This document shows, piece after piece, positions 47,942 to 54,543 of a DNA stretch of 64,000 nt. This DNA comes from JAJPHT01 sp035526585 (GTDB lineage: Archaea > Thermoplasmatota > SW-10-69-26 > JACQPN01 > JAJPHT01). The translations under genes were made by a program, and so were the position numbers. The first letter of the stretch is position 1. Each line of letters opens with the position of its first letter. A model generated the notes under the pieces. It did not search any database. It was not told the origin of the DNA and saw nothing but the letters and a program-made list of their open reading frames with translations. The stretch is from assembly GCA_035526585.1 (NCBI GenBank), contig DATLCC010000065.1, forward strand, positions 1 through 64,000, given 5' to 3'.

Positions 47942-48481
47942 TCACGGCCGCCTGCGGAGCGCGGCGTCCAGCTCGCGCACGAGCGCGCCCAGGCGCCCGC
48001 CGCCCGCCGGCGCGGCCGGGTAGCGGGCGAGCACCGCGACCACGACCGGCGACGCTCGCCGCCGCGCGCCTTCGAGGCTCGCGAGCGCGGCCGCGCCCTC
48101 CCCGCCCGCCGCGAGCTCCTGCGCGCGCGCCGAGTACGCGGCCGAGCCGAGGATGTGCTTCACCTGGTGCGCGTCGGCCAGCGGGTGCAGATACGCCGCG
48201 CCCGCGGCCGCCATCGCGGCGCGCGCGGCCTCCGCGGCGGCCGGCGCCTGCGCGTCCTTCGCCGCGCGCATCGCCCCCCACGCCGCGTCGCGCAGCGCCT
48301 TCCCGCGCTTCCCGCCGCGCGCGAACGTCCACGCCTCCGCGATCGCCTGGCGAGGACGAGCGTCCTCCGGATGCGCGGCCTCGAAGAGAGGGAGGACCTC
48401 CTCCGCGCACTGGGCCGCGAAGGCCGCGACCTCCCGCAGCTCGTCGAGCGTCAAGGGGAGCCCGCGCGCCTCGGCCGCCAT
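47942..48481 (-). CDS. Helical protein resembling putative immunity proteins
   Basis: A 179-residue all-alpha protein. FAAQCAEEVLPLFEAAHPEDARPRQAIAEAWTFARG matches in style the C-A-x-x-V-L-P-x-F-E then D-x-R-P-R-x-A-I-E pattern of a family annotated as putative immunity proteins; the later HPLADAHQVKHILGSAAYSARAQEL fits too. No toxin gene adjoins it, so an immunity role is not supported by context. Family likeness is from memory and moderate. Confidence 0.55.
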   Translation of the reverse strand: MAAEARGLPLTLDELREVAAFAAQCAEEVLPLFEAAHPEDARPRQAIAEAWTFARGGKRGKALRDAAWGAMRAAKDAQAPAAAEAARAAMAAAGAAYLHPLADAHQVKHILGSAAYSARAQELAAGGEGAAALASLEGARRRASPVVVAVLARYPAAPAGGGRLGALVRELDAALRRRP

Positions 48482-48543
48482 CGGGCCCGCGAGCGGAAGG
48501 CGCGCCCTTCAAACCTGCGAGGCTCCGCTCCGCACATCACCAC

Positions 48544-48551
48544 CTATTTAG
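48544..48551 (+). promoter_or_regulatory. TATA box of the THEP1 NTPase gene
   Basis: CTATTTAG ends 27 bases before the ATG at 48578. Confidence 0.6.
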
Positions 48552-48577
48552 CGCGAGCCTGCGGTATCGCGGGCGTC

Positions 48578-49126
48578 ATGGTCAAGGAGCTCAAGATCGG
48601 CATCACCGGTCTTCCCTCCGTCGGAAAGACGAGGACCCTTCTCAAGATCGTCGAGAAGCTCGAGGAGAAGGAGCAGATCGTCGGCGGCATGGTCACCGAA
48701 AGCATGGACGAAGGAGCCACGCGCCTCGGCTTCAAGATCGTCAACTGGCTCACCAAGGAGGAAGGCATCCTCGCCCACGTCGACTTCGCCGACGCCAAGG
48801 TCAAGGTCGCCGGCTTCGGCGTCGACATGAACATCCTCGACGGGATCGGCGTCACCGCGATCGAACAGGCCATCAAGGAAGCCGAAGTCATCGTCATCGA
48901 CGAGGTCGGCAAGATGGAGATGGAAAGCCCCGCCTTCTGCGCCGCCGTCAAGAAAGCGCTCGACAGCAGCAAACCCATGATCATGACGCTGCACAAGAAG
49001 AGCCGCAACCCCCTCCTCCAGGACATCCGGCGCCGGGATGACATCCGAATACTGGAAGTCACGAAGATCAACCGCAACCTCCTCCCCTACAAGATCGAGA
49101 AGCTCCTCGAAGGCGAGAACATCTAG
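48578..49126 (+). CDS. THEP1-type nucleoside-triphosphatase
   Basis: A 182-residue P-loop NTPase of the THEP1/NTPase_1 family. Walker A is GITGLPSVGKTRTLLKI, followed by GGMVTESMDEGATRLGFKIV (the MVT-E and G-F motifs of THEP1), IVIDEVGKMEMESPAF (Walker B with DEVGKMEL-like signature), and MIMTLHKKSRNPLLQDIRR. These enzymes hydrolyse various NTPs slowly and may modify or repair RNA. The TATA box at 48544 sets the ATG. Confidence 0.92.
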   Translation: MVKELKIGITGLPSVGKTRTLLKIVEKLEEKEQIVGGMVTESMDEGATRLGFKIVNWLTKEEGILAHVDFADAKVKVAGFGVDMNILDGIGVTAIEQAIKEAEVIVIDEVGKMEMESPAFCAAVKKALDSSKPMIMTLHKKSRNPLLQDIRRRDDIRILEVTKINRNLLPYKIEKLLEGENI

Positions 49127-49132
49127 CCTGGC

Positions 49133-49292
49133 CCTTTTTCGAGTCGGACCTCGGGCTCGCGCACCTGCGGTCACGCCATGCGCTGCGGCGCACGGCTTGG
49201 TCCTTGCTTGCTTCGCCTCGCTGCGGGTGCGTCGCCCAAGGTCCTCGCCCGCGCCGCTGCGCGAGCGCTCGCTGCGGCGCGCGTCGAAAAGG
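49133..49292. repeat. GC-rich element with CCTTTTTCGA/TCGAAAAGG ends
   Basis: Starts five bases past the THEP1 stop. Ends CCTTTTTCGA (49133) and GTCGAAAAGG (49283-49292) are inverted copies with one extra T. The 140-base interior is very GC-rich and self-complementary (GCGCTGCGGCGC, GCGCGAGCGCTCGC). The element at 50364 has the same kind of ends. The whole gap 49127-49583 has no gene. Confidence 0.4.
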
Positions 49293-49358
49293 CGCCAGCG
49301 GAAACTCCGAGCTATCCACACTTGTCGCTGCGCGTTCGCAAATGGGGAAACCCTTTCT

Positions 49359-49374
49359 GTAACCATTTAGTTAC
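49359..49374. promoter_or_regulatory. GTAACC-N4-RGTTAC dyad, copy 3
   Basis: GTAACC ATTT AGTTAC, one mismatch from the perfect dyad, followed by ACGTCT as in copy 4. It lies 210 bases before the first ribbon-helix-helix mini-gene. Confidence 0.55.
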
Positions 49375-49583
49375 ACGTCTTCCGCGAAGGCTGAGGTGGC
49401 GAGGATCCCCGGCCCTGGGCCGCGACCGGGCCCGGGCCCGGACCCCCCGTGCCCGGGAACCTCCAGCCCGGCTGTCCCCGCGCCCGGACGCGCCGGCGCC
49501 AGGGCCAGCGAGCAGCCGCTTGTCCCGTTGGTTCGAACAACGTACCATACCCTCCCTGGCCACCAAGGGGTTGGGCTCACCCC

Positions 49584-49766
49584 ATGCTCATCCACGACCC
49601 CCCGAAGAAGACCGGCACGAAGGAACTGAAGGTCCACATCCCGGTGAAGTACCACCTCCAGCTCCACCAGTTGAAGGTCCTCCAGGGCCGCCAGATCCAC
49701 GGCGTCATCGAGGAAGCCCTCGACCTCTGGTTCCAGCGCGTGAACGGGGCGGCCAAGGCCGACTGA
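49584..49766 (+). CDS. Ribbon-helix-helix mini-protein, array copy 1
   Basis: A 60-residue protein: MLIHDPPKKTGTKELKVHIP, VKYHLQLHQLKVLQG and RQIHGVIEEALDLWFQRVNG. A strand (KELKVHIP) and two helices with the RHH-like turn (VLQGRQIHGVIEEAL) mark it as a ribbon-helix-helix protein, likely a DNA-binding dimer. The first of three intact tandem copies and one truncated copy. The upstream sequence CATACCCTCCCTGG is echoed before copy 2 as CATACCCTGG. Confidence 0.75.
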   Translation: MLIHDPPKKTGTKELKVHIPVKYHLQLHQLKVLQGRQIHGVIEEALDLWFQRVNGAAKAD

Positions 49767-49840
49767 GGCGGCTGCCTGCTTGTTCGCCCATGGCGAACAA
49801 CCCCACATACCCTGGAAAACCGGAACTGGAGTCGGACACC

Positions 49841-50053
49841 ATGTTCATCCACGACCCCCCCAAGCCGACGACGCGCAAGGAGCTGAAGGTGAACCTGCCC
49901 GCGAAGCAGCACCGCGACCTGCGCGCCCTCCAGCAGGAGATGGGCGAGGACGCCCCCAAGATCGTCGCCGAGGCGCTGGGCCTCTACTTCAGCCGGCTCG
50001 CCCAAGAGGCGAACCCGCAGCGCCCCGTCTTCGCGAAGCTGGGTCGTCTGTAA
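49841..50053 (+). CDS. Ribbon-helix-helix mini-protein, array copy 2
   Basis: A 70-residue paralogue and the most diverged intact copy: MFIHDPPKPTTRKELKVNLP, AKQHRDLRALQQEMGEDAPK, IVAEALGLYFSRLAQEANPQ. It keeps the (I)HDPPK N-terminus and KELKV strand but replaces YHLQLHxLKVxxGRQIHG with QHRDLRALQQEMGEDAPKI, so dimer and DNA contacts may differ. The 74 bases between copies 1 and 2 hold only a short leader. Confidence 0.72.
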   Translation: MFIHDPPKPTTRKELKVNLPAKQHRDLRALQQEMGEDAPKIVAEALGLYFSRLAQEANPQRPVFAKLGRL

Positions 50054-50107
50054 AGGCGAGACGAGCGACGCGATATCCCATCACATCCCACCTCGGAAGG
50101 AGACCCC

Positions 50108-50329
50108 ATGCTGATCAAGGAACGACCCAAGAAACCGGGAATGAAGGAACTCAAGGTCAACATCCCGGTGAAGTACCACCTTCAGCTCCACAGCCTGAAG
50201 GTCATGGAAGGTCGCCAGATCCACGGGGTCGTCCAGGAAGCGCTGGACAAGTACTTCGCGTCGCTGCGCGCGGCTCAGGAAGACGCGCGCGACGATGACG
50301 GGACCGAAGACAGCGGGATGTCGAAGTAG
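50108..50329 (+). CDS. Ribbon-helix-helix mini-protein, array copy 3
   Basis: A 73-residue paralogue: MLIKERPKKPGMKELKVNIP, VKYHLQLHSLKVMEGRQIHG, VVQEALDKYFASLRAAQEDA and an acidic tail. It has a clear ribosome binding site (GGAAGGAG, five bases before the ATG), so the array is a leadered, SD-driven set unlike most genes here. It is nearly identical in DNA to the truncated copy 4 over about 120 bases. Confidence 0.75.
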   Translation: MLIKERPKKPGMKELKVNIPVKYHLQLHSLKVMEGRQIHGVVQEALDKYFASLRAAQEDARDDDGTEDSGMSK

Positions 50330-50363
50330 GTCGCCCGAGCATCGGTGCCGTTTTCCGGGCGCG

Positions 50364-50468
50364 CTTTTCGGATGCGCGCCCGCAGGCGCGCACCCCGCGC
50401 CCAGGCGCGGGGCGAGGGCCGCAGCGCGCGTCGCGCACGACGCGCCCGGAGCGCCCGAGTCCGAAAAG
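50364..50468. repeat. GC-rich element with perfect CTTTTCGGA/TCCGAAAAG ends
   Basis: Nine-base perfect inverted ends (50364-50372, 50460-50468) flank a GC-rich interior with GCGCGCCCGCAGGCGCGC and CCCCGCGCCCAGGCGCGGGG hairpins. A small GGGTGC-GGCG-GCACCC hairpin (50468-50483) follows at the junction with copy 4. It sits exactly where the 5' part of copy 4 is missing. Confidence 0.5.
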
Positions 50469-50469
50469 G

Positions 50470-50637
50470 GTGCGGCGGCACCCGGTGAAGTACCACCTTC
50501 AGCTCCACAGCCTGAAGGTCATGGAAGGTCGACAGATCCAGGGGGTCGTCCAGGAAGCGCTGGACAAGTACTTCGCGTCGCTGCGCGCGGATCAGGACGC
50601 GGCGAACGAGGATGAAGAGAAGGAAGAGACCGCCTAG
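50470..50637 (+). pseudogene. Ribbon-helix-helix mini-protein, truncated copy 4
   Basis: From 50481 the DNA matches copy 3 (CCCGGTGAAGTACCACCTTC onward) with about three differences over ~118 bases, giving PVKYHLQLHSLKVMEG, RQIQGVVQEALDKYF and ASLRADQDAANEDEEKEETA. The N-terminal ~18 residues, including the KELKV DNA-contacting strand, are gone and replaced by a hairpin element. A GTG at 50470 or 50485 could still start a ~50-residue product that lacks the DNA-binding ribbon and might act as a dimerisation decoy. The stop overlaps the convergent TrmB stop in CTAG. Confidence 0.7.
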
Positions 50638-51884
50638 GTCGCCTTCGCCGTTTCCCAGCTCTTCTCGAACCCGCGCCACATGCCTTCGACCGAAGGCACG
50701 AGCGAGACCCACACTCCATACTCGGCGAGCGCGGCGACCTCCTCCGTCGCGGCTTTGCCCGTGAACACGAGCAGCGTCTCGGCCCGGTCCACGAGCACCA
50801 TCGGCGCGCCCAGCGCCCCCTCGCCCGCGCGCACCTGCGCGCCCGCGATCTCCGCGCGCACGCCCGGCGGCACGAGGATCCGCACGCGCACGCCCTCGCG
50901 GATGCGCGACGCGAGCGCGCGCCCGATGCCGCTCGCAGCAAGGCGCGCCGCTTCTCCCGCGGAGAGGACGAGCGCGATCTCGGTCGCCGCGCGAAGCAGC
51001 ATCTCCTTCTGCTTCTCGTAGCGCGTCAGGCGCCCTTTCACGACGAGCACCTGCTCGGACGCGCGCCCGCTCGTGAGCTCTTCGAGGCGCGATGCGGCCG
51101 GCATGGCGAGCGTCCACTGGTCGTCGAAGAACGCGCGCTGCGCCTGCACGTGGTCGCGGGCGCCGATCCAGAGCGCGGTCTCCTTCGCGTCCTTCCCCAT
51201 TGGGTCCGCCGTGACGTACTGGACGATCTCGCGCTCGTCGGCCACGAAGAAGCGCAGCGGGCGCGGCACCATCAGGTGGCGCACCTCGGCGAACTCCGAC
51301 ATGCGGCGCAGCACGTCCTCCTGGCCCGGCAGCACCTCGGTGAGGATACGCGCCGAGACGCCGCGCTTGTGGGCGGCGCGCAGCTCCGTCTCCAGCCCCT
51401 CGTCGAGGAGGAGCCGGAAGAGCGCGCGGGAGGACGCGACGACGCAGAGCTCCTTCTGCGCGGCGCGGATCGTGCGCGCGAGCTGGCCGTTGATCTGGTT
51501 GCGATCGTGCAGGATGCGGAACGACTCGGAGACCTTCTCCTGCTTCGCCGTGCCGCCTGAAAGTCGGCCCAGCCGCGCGGCGAGGTCCTCCTTCATCGTC
51601 TCCACGGCCTTGAGGCCCGCGGCGCGCTCCTCGACGAGGATGGAGAGCGCCCGCTCCGCCGGCACGGCCGTGAACTGCCGCGGGCGCGAGAGCGTGCCTT
51701 CGACGAGGCCGCGCCCCTGGAGGCGCTCGAGGATCTGGTACGTCTCGGCGCGCTTCAGGAGCGCCGCCTTGGCGAGGTCCGTGACCTTGCTCGCTCCGAG
51801 ATGCGTGAGATGCGCGAACGCGCGCGCCTCTTTCTCGCCCAGCCCGCACTGCTGGAGGCGGGTCACGACATCGTCGACCTTCAT
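50634..51884 (-). CDS. TrmB-like regulator partnered with a receiver protein
   Basis: A 416-residue TrmB-family protein. Residues ~1-70 are the winged HTH (DVVTRLQQCGLGEKEARAFAHL, KRAETYQILERLQGRGLVEG). A coiled-coil (EERAAGLKAVETMKEDLAARL) leads to a PLD-like domain (IRAAQKELCVVASSRALFRLL, RFFVADEREIVQYVTADPM) and a further alpha/beta domain of ~110 residues (ILVPPGVRAEIAGAQ, APMVLVDRAETLLVFTG). It overlaps the receiver gene by four bases (ATGA), so the pair is cotranslated. The receiver may control this regulator by direct contact. Confidence 0.85.
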   Translation of the reverse strand: MKVDDVVTRLQQCGLGEKEARAFAHLTHLGASKVTDLAKAALLKRAETYQILERLQGRGLVEGTLSRPRQFTAVPAERALSILVEERAAGLKAVETMKEDLAARLGRLSGGTAKQEKVSESFRILHDRNQINGQLARTIRAAQKELCVVASSRALFRLLLDEGLETELRAAHKRGVSARILTEVLPGQEDVLRRMSEFAEVRHLMVPRPLRFFVADEREIVQYVTADPMGKDAKETALWIGARDHVQAQRAFFDDQWTLAMPAASRLEELTSGRASEQVLVVKGRLTRYEKQKEMLLRAATEIALVLSAGEAARLAASGIGRALASRIREGVRVRILVPPGVRAEIAGAQVRAGEGALGAPMVLVDRAETLLVFTGKAATEEVAALAEYGVWVSLVPSVEGMWRGFEKSWETAKAT

Positions 51885-52270
51885 GCGCCGTCCTCCTTGG
51901 AGAGAAGCCACTCTTTGACCTCGTACACCAGCCGCTTCCCGAACTCGTTGTTCTTCACGACGTAGGCGGCGGCGCCCAGCTGCAGCGCCTGGATGGCGAC
52001 CTCCTCGCTGCCTTGCGAGGTCATGAGGATCACGGCCGGCTCCTTGCCTTTCGCGCGCAGCGTCCGCAGCACGTCGAGCCCGCTCATGTCGGGGAGCCTG
52101 TAGTCGAGAAGGACGAGGTCGTAGCGCTCCTCGTTCGCGCGCTCCAAGGCCTCGTCGCCCAGGCGCGCGGTGTCGACGCGCCACGACGCCTCGACCCGCA
52201 GCGCGCGCGTCGCGAGCTGCACGTGGTCGAGATTGTCGTCGACCAAGAGGATGCGCAGAGCCCCGACCAT
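51881..52270 (-). CDS. Single-domain response regulator (CheY-like receiver)
   Basis: A 129-residue receiver. Acid pocket Asp11-Asp12 (ILLVDDNLDH), phospho-acceptor Asp56 (DLVLLDYRLPDMSG), Thr84 (VILMTSQGS) and Lys106 (AYVVKNNEFG) are all in place, so it should be phosphorylated. There is no output domain; the TrmB-like regulator encoded next, overlapping by four bases, is the obvious output. The PAS kinase at 6.6 kb is the only kinase in the window. A CTTATTG box 26 bases before the ATG gives a leaderless start. Confidence 0.93.
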   Translation of the reverse strand: MVGALRILLVDDNLDHVQLATRALRVEASWRVDTARLGDEALERANEERYDLVLLDYRLPDMSGLDVLRTLRAKGKEPAVILMTSQGSEEVAIQALQLGAAAYVVKNNEFGKRLVYEVKEWLLSKEDGA

Positions 52271-52295
52271 TGTATGACCAATTCTGACAATCAGG

Positions 52296-52302
52296 CAATA
52301 AG
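52296..52302 (-). promoter_or_regulatory. TATA box of the receiver/TrmB operon
   Basis: CTTATTG on the minus strand, ending 26 bases before the ATG at 52270. CCAAT flanks (CCAATACG and AGAATTGG) frame it as a loose inverted repeat. Confidence 0.5.
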
Positions 52303-52363
52303 CTTCGCGTATTGGCTCCAAGGTTGCCAGGGTCTTGCGCCTTCGCCCTCCAGCCGCGAGTCG

Positions 52364-52436
52364 TTGGCCGAACCATCGAACCACCGGATCAACGAGCGAG
52401 GGTGCTATCCTCGCGCTGGTCCGATGGTTCGGCCAG
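52364..52436. repeat. Nested hairpin (CCGAACCATCG type)
   Basis: TTGGCCGAACCATCGAACCA (52364-52383) and its complement at 52417-52436 match at 18 of 20 positions; inside is GCGAGG...CCTCGC. The unit GATGGTTCG recurs twice at 52855-52879, 420 bases away. Confidence 0.6.
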
Positions 52437-52916
52437 GATCGCAAGCCGAGCGGCTGACGCGGCGACTTCGTTCGAGTCGCTATGCCAGATGGCACGAGCG
52501 AGTCCTAACGCATCGTATCGCGCGCTGTGGCTCGTTGCCATGACATCAGGGGTCATGCAGGGTGCTCAGGTTTCCATGTGAGCGACACCCTGATCGGGAT
52601 CTCAGCGTCGGTGGCCCGCGGGAAGGCCACAGCGCTTTCTTCGCTTTCGGGGCCCGAAGGCACGCGAGATCGCCCCTGCTCGTTGATGTTCTTCGGAGAG
52701 GATCGCGCGGGCCCTGGCGAGTACTCTCTTGCATGGACGGGCGCGCATGCTGATGTCAAGGAACCAGTCTTCTGGTGGGCAGACGTCCCGACGCCGCCGT
52801 TCGCGTCCCCATAGCACCGCGCGTGGCCGTCACTCAGCCACCATTTCCCCTCGCGATGGTTCGAGGGTTCGATGGTTCGGCTCAGAATATCGAGTCCCGT
52901 GACTGAAAAAGGGGGA
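52437..52916. other. Gene-free stretch
   Basis: No coding frame here has the third-position GC bias of the neighbours. It ends with GATGGTTCG repeats and an A-run (TGAAAAAGGG) just before the PssA stop. I tested the GGTTCGA pieces as a tRNA T-arm and found no acceptor stem. It may hold a decayed gene or a small RNA; nothing specific can be supported. Confidence 0.4.
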
Positions 52917-53816
52917 TCAAGGGCGCGTCTGGCGTCGCTCGCGCCTTCTGCCGCGCGCATAGAAGAACGGCAGCAGGGCCACGGCCAGGATGACGAACGT
53001 GAACGAGCCGCGCAGGACGTTCGGTTGGTTCTCCGGGAAGAACAGGATCACCGCGACGGTGACGAGCGCCGCAGCCGCCATCAGCAGCGCCAGCACGACG
53101 GCGCGGCCGCGCGACTTCGGGTACGCCACGTTCGACATGTTGAGGAAGGCGAGGAGCACGACGACCGGGAGCGCGTAGTTGTACGGGATGCGAGCCACGA
53201 TCAAGAGCGCGATGGTGACCGCGGACCATGGCGTCGGGAGACCTTGGAACGTCGTCGTCTGGCCTTCGACCGGGTTGCTGTTGAAGCGCGCGAGTCGCAG
53301 CATGCCCATCACGAGCACGAGGCCGGCGGCGAGGAGCGCGGGGAACGTGTGCACGGCGCCGTAGTAGGTGAAGACCATGAACGCGGGCGTCATCACGAAC
53401 GTGATCGTGTCGCTCAGCGTGTCGAGGTCACCACCCAGGCGCGAGCCGCCGAACTTGCGCGCGACGATGCCGTCGAGCGCGTCGCAGATGCCGCCCAGCG
53501 TGATGAGGACGGACGCGAGGAGGAAGCGGTCGTCCTGCCCGTTGGGCGCGAGCCCCGGGAAGACGCGGTCGAGGCCGGGGAAGAAGGGCGGCTCGTAGAG
53601 GACGACGACCTTCGTGAGGACGGCGATCGCGAGGAACCCCGCGAGGCCGTTCGTGAGCGTGAAGAGGTCCGCGGCTGATATCACGCTGCGGATGCGCGGC
53701 AGCCGGGGGATGCGCCCGCGCACCGCGTGCCCGAAGCGCCGCATGCGCGGGTGGATCGGGACCTTGAGCTCCGGCACCTTGAGCGGCGGAAGCCGCGGCA
53801 CCTTGAGCTGCGGCAT
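52917..53816 (-). CDS. pssA: Archaetidylserine/phosphatidylserine synthase (CDP-alcohol transferase)
   Basis: A 299-residue CDP-alcohol phosphotransferase. The motif D-x2-D-G-x2-A-R ... D-x3-D is GICDALDGIVARKFGG then GGDLDTLSDTITF (Asp112, Asp115, Asp132, Asp136). About eight spans follow or flank it. The first 45 residues are a basic Pro-rich extension with LKVPxLPPLKVPELKVP repeats. The neighbouring psd and artA genes point to archaetidylserine as product. ATG at 53816 is used; a TTG at 53864 would overlap psd by 14 bases. Confidence 0.9.
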   Translation of the reverse strand: MPQLKVPRLPPLKVPELKVPIHPRMRRFGHAVRGRIPRLPRIRSVISAADLFTLTNGLAGFLAIAVLTKVVVLYEPPFFPGLDRVFPGLAPNGQDDRFLLASVLITLGGICDALDGIVARKFGGSRLGGDLDTLSDTITFVMTPAFMVFTYYGAVHTFPALLAAGLVLVMGMLRLARFNSNPVEGQTTTFQGLPTPWSAVTIALLIVARIPYNYALPVVVLLAFLNMSNVAYPKSRGRAVVLALLMAAAALVTVAVILFFPENQPNVLRGSFTFVILAVALLPFFYARGRRRERRQTRP

Positions 53817-53850
53817 GCGCGTGAAGCGCGGGCCGTGGCGCTTGGGCGCG

Positions 53851-54465
53851 CTAGAGCTCGGCAAGCACCGTCTCCCCTGCCACCATCTTGTCGCCCTCCT
53901 TCACGGCCGGCCGAAGCCCCGCCGGAAGGTAGACGTCGACGCGCGAGCCGAGGCGGATGATGCCGATCCGATCCCCCTTCTCGACCTTCGCGCCCTGCGC
54001 AAGGTAGGGGAGGATGCGGCGCGCGAGCGTGCCCGCGATCTGCACGACCTCGAGGTCGCCGACCTCCGTCTCGAAGTGCCACACGACGCGCTCGTTGCGC
54101 TCCGACTCCTTGTTGAACGCGGGGACGAAGCCGCCCTGCACGTGCTCGACGCTCGCGACGCGGCCCGCGAGCGGCGCGCGGTTCACGTGCACGTTGAAGG
54201 GGTCCATGAACGTCGCCACGCGCGTGCGGCCATCCGGATAGACGTCGATCGACTGCACGACGCCATCCGCAGGCGCAAGGAGCCCCGGCCGCTTCGCATC
54301 GCGCTCCGGATCGCGGAAGAAGTTCAGCATGATGAGCGCGAGCGCGAGGAGCGGAGCGACGAGCGCCCACCACCACGCGCTCACCGCGAGCGCGAGCGCA
54401 AGCGCGAGGAACGTGGCGGCCCACGTGACGTAGAACCATGGACTCGTGCCCTTCGCGAGGCGCAT
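53851..54465 (-). CDS. psd: Archaetidylserine/phosphatidylserine decarboxylase
   Basis: A 204-residue Psd of the short archaeal type. One or two N-terminal spans (VTWAATFLALALALAVSAWWW) are followed by FFRDPERDAKRPGLLAPADGVV, FMDPFNVHVNRAPLAGRV, FNKESERNERVVWHFE and the self-cleavage site IIRLGSRVDVYLP (Gly173-Ser174), where the pyruvoyl group forms. It converts archaetidylserine to archaetidylethanolamine. It lies between artA and pssA, each separated by under 100 bases, with its own CTTTAAGC box. Confidence 0.94.
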   Translation of the reverse strand: MRLAKGTSPWFYVTWAATFLALALALAVSAWWWALVAPLLALALIMLNFFRDPERDAKRPGLLAPADGVVQSIDVYPDGRTRVATFMDPFNVHVNRAPLAGRVASVEHVQGGFVPAFNKESERNERVVWHFETEVGDLEVVQIAGTLARRILPYLAQGAKVEKGDRIGIIRLGSRVDVYLPAGLRPAVKEGDKMVAGETVLAEL

Positions 54466-54491
54466 GATATCCCTCGCAGCTTGGCCTCGCG

Positions 54492-54499
54492 CTTAAAGC
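54492..54499 (-). promoter_or_regulatory. TATA box of psd
   Basis: CTTTAAGC on the minus strand ends 27 bases before the ATG at 54465. Confidence 0.55.
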
Positions 54500-54543
54500 G
54501 TTCCGTCTTGCGGCGTTGCACGGCCGGAACGGCGGACCGCAGG

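Noticed and set aside
47942..48481. A toxin-immunity locus
   Set aside because: Only an immunity-like protein is seen; no polymorphic toxin or secretion gene lies nearby.
52855..52881. GGTTCGA pieces that look like a tRNA T-arm
   Set aside because: No acceptor stem, D-arm or anticodon stem can be built around them on either strand; they are direct copies of the nearby hairpin unit.
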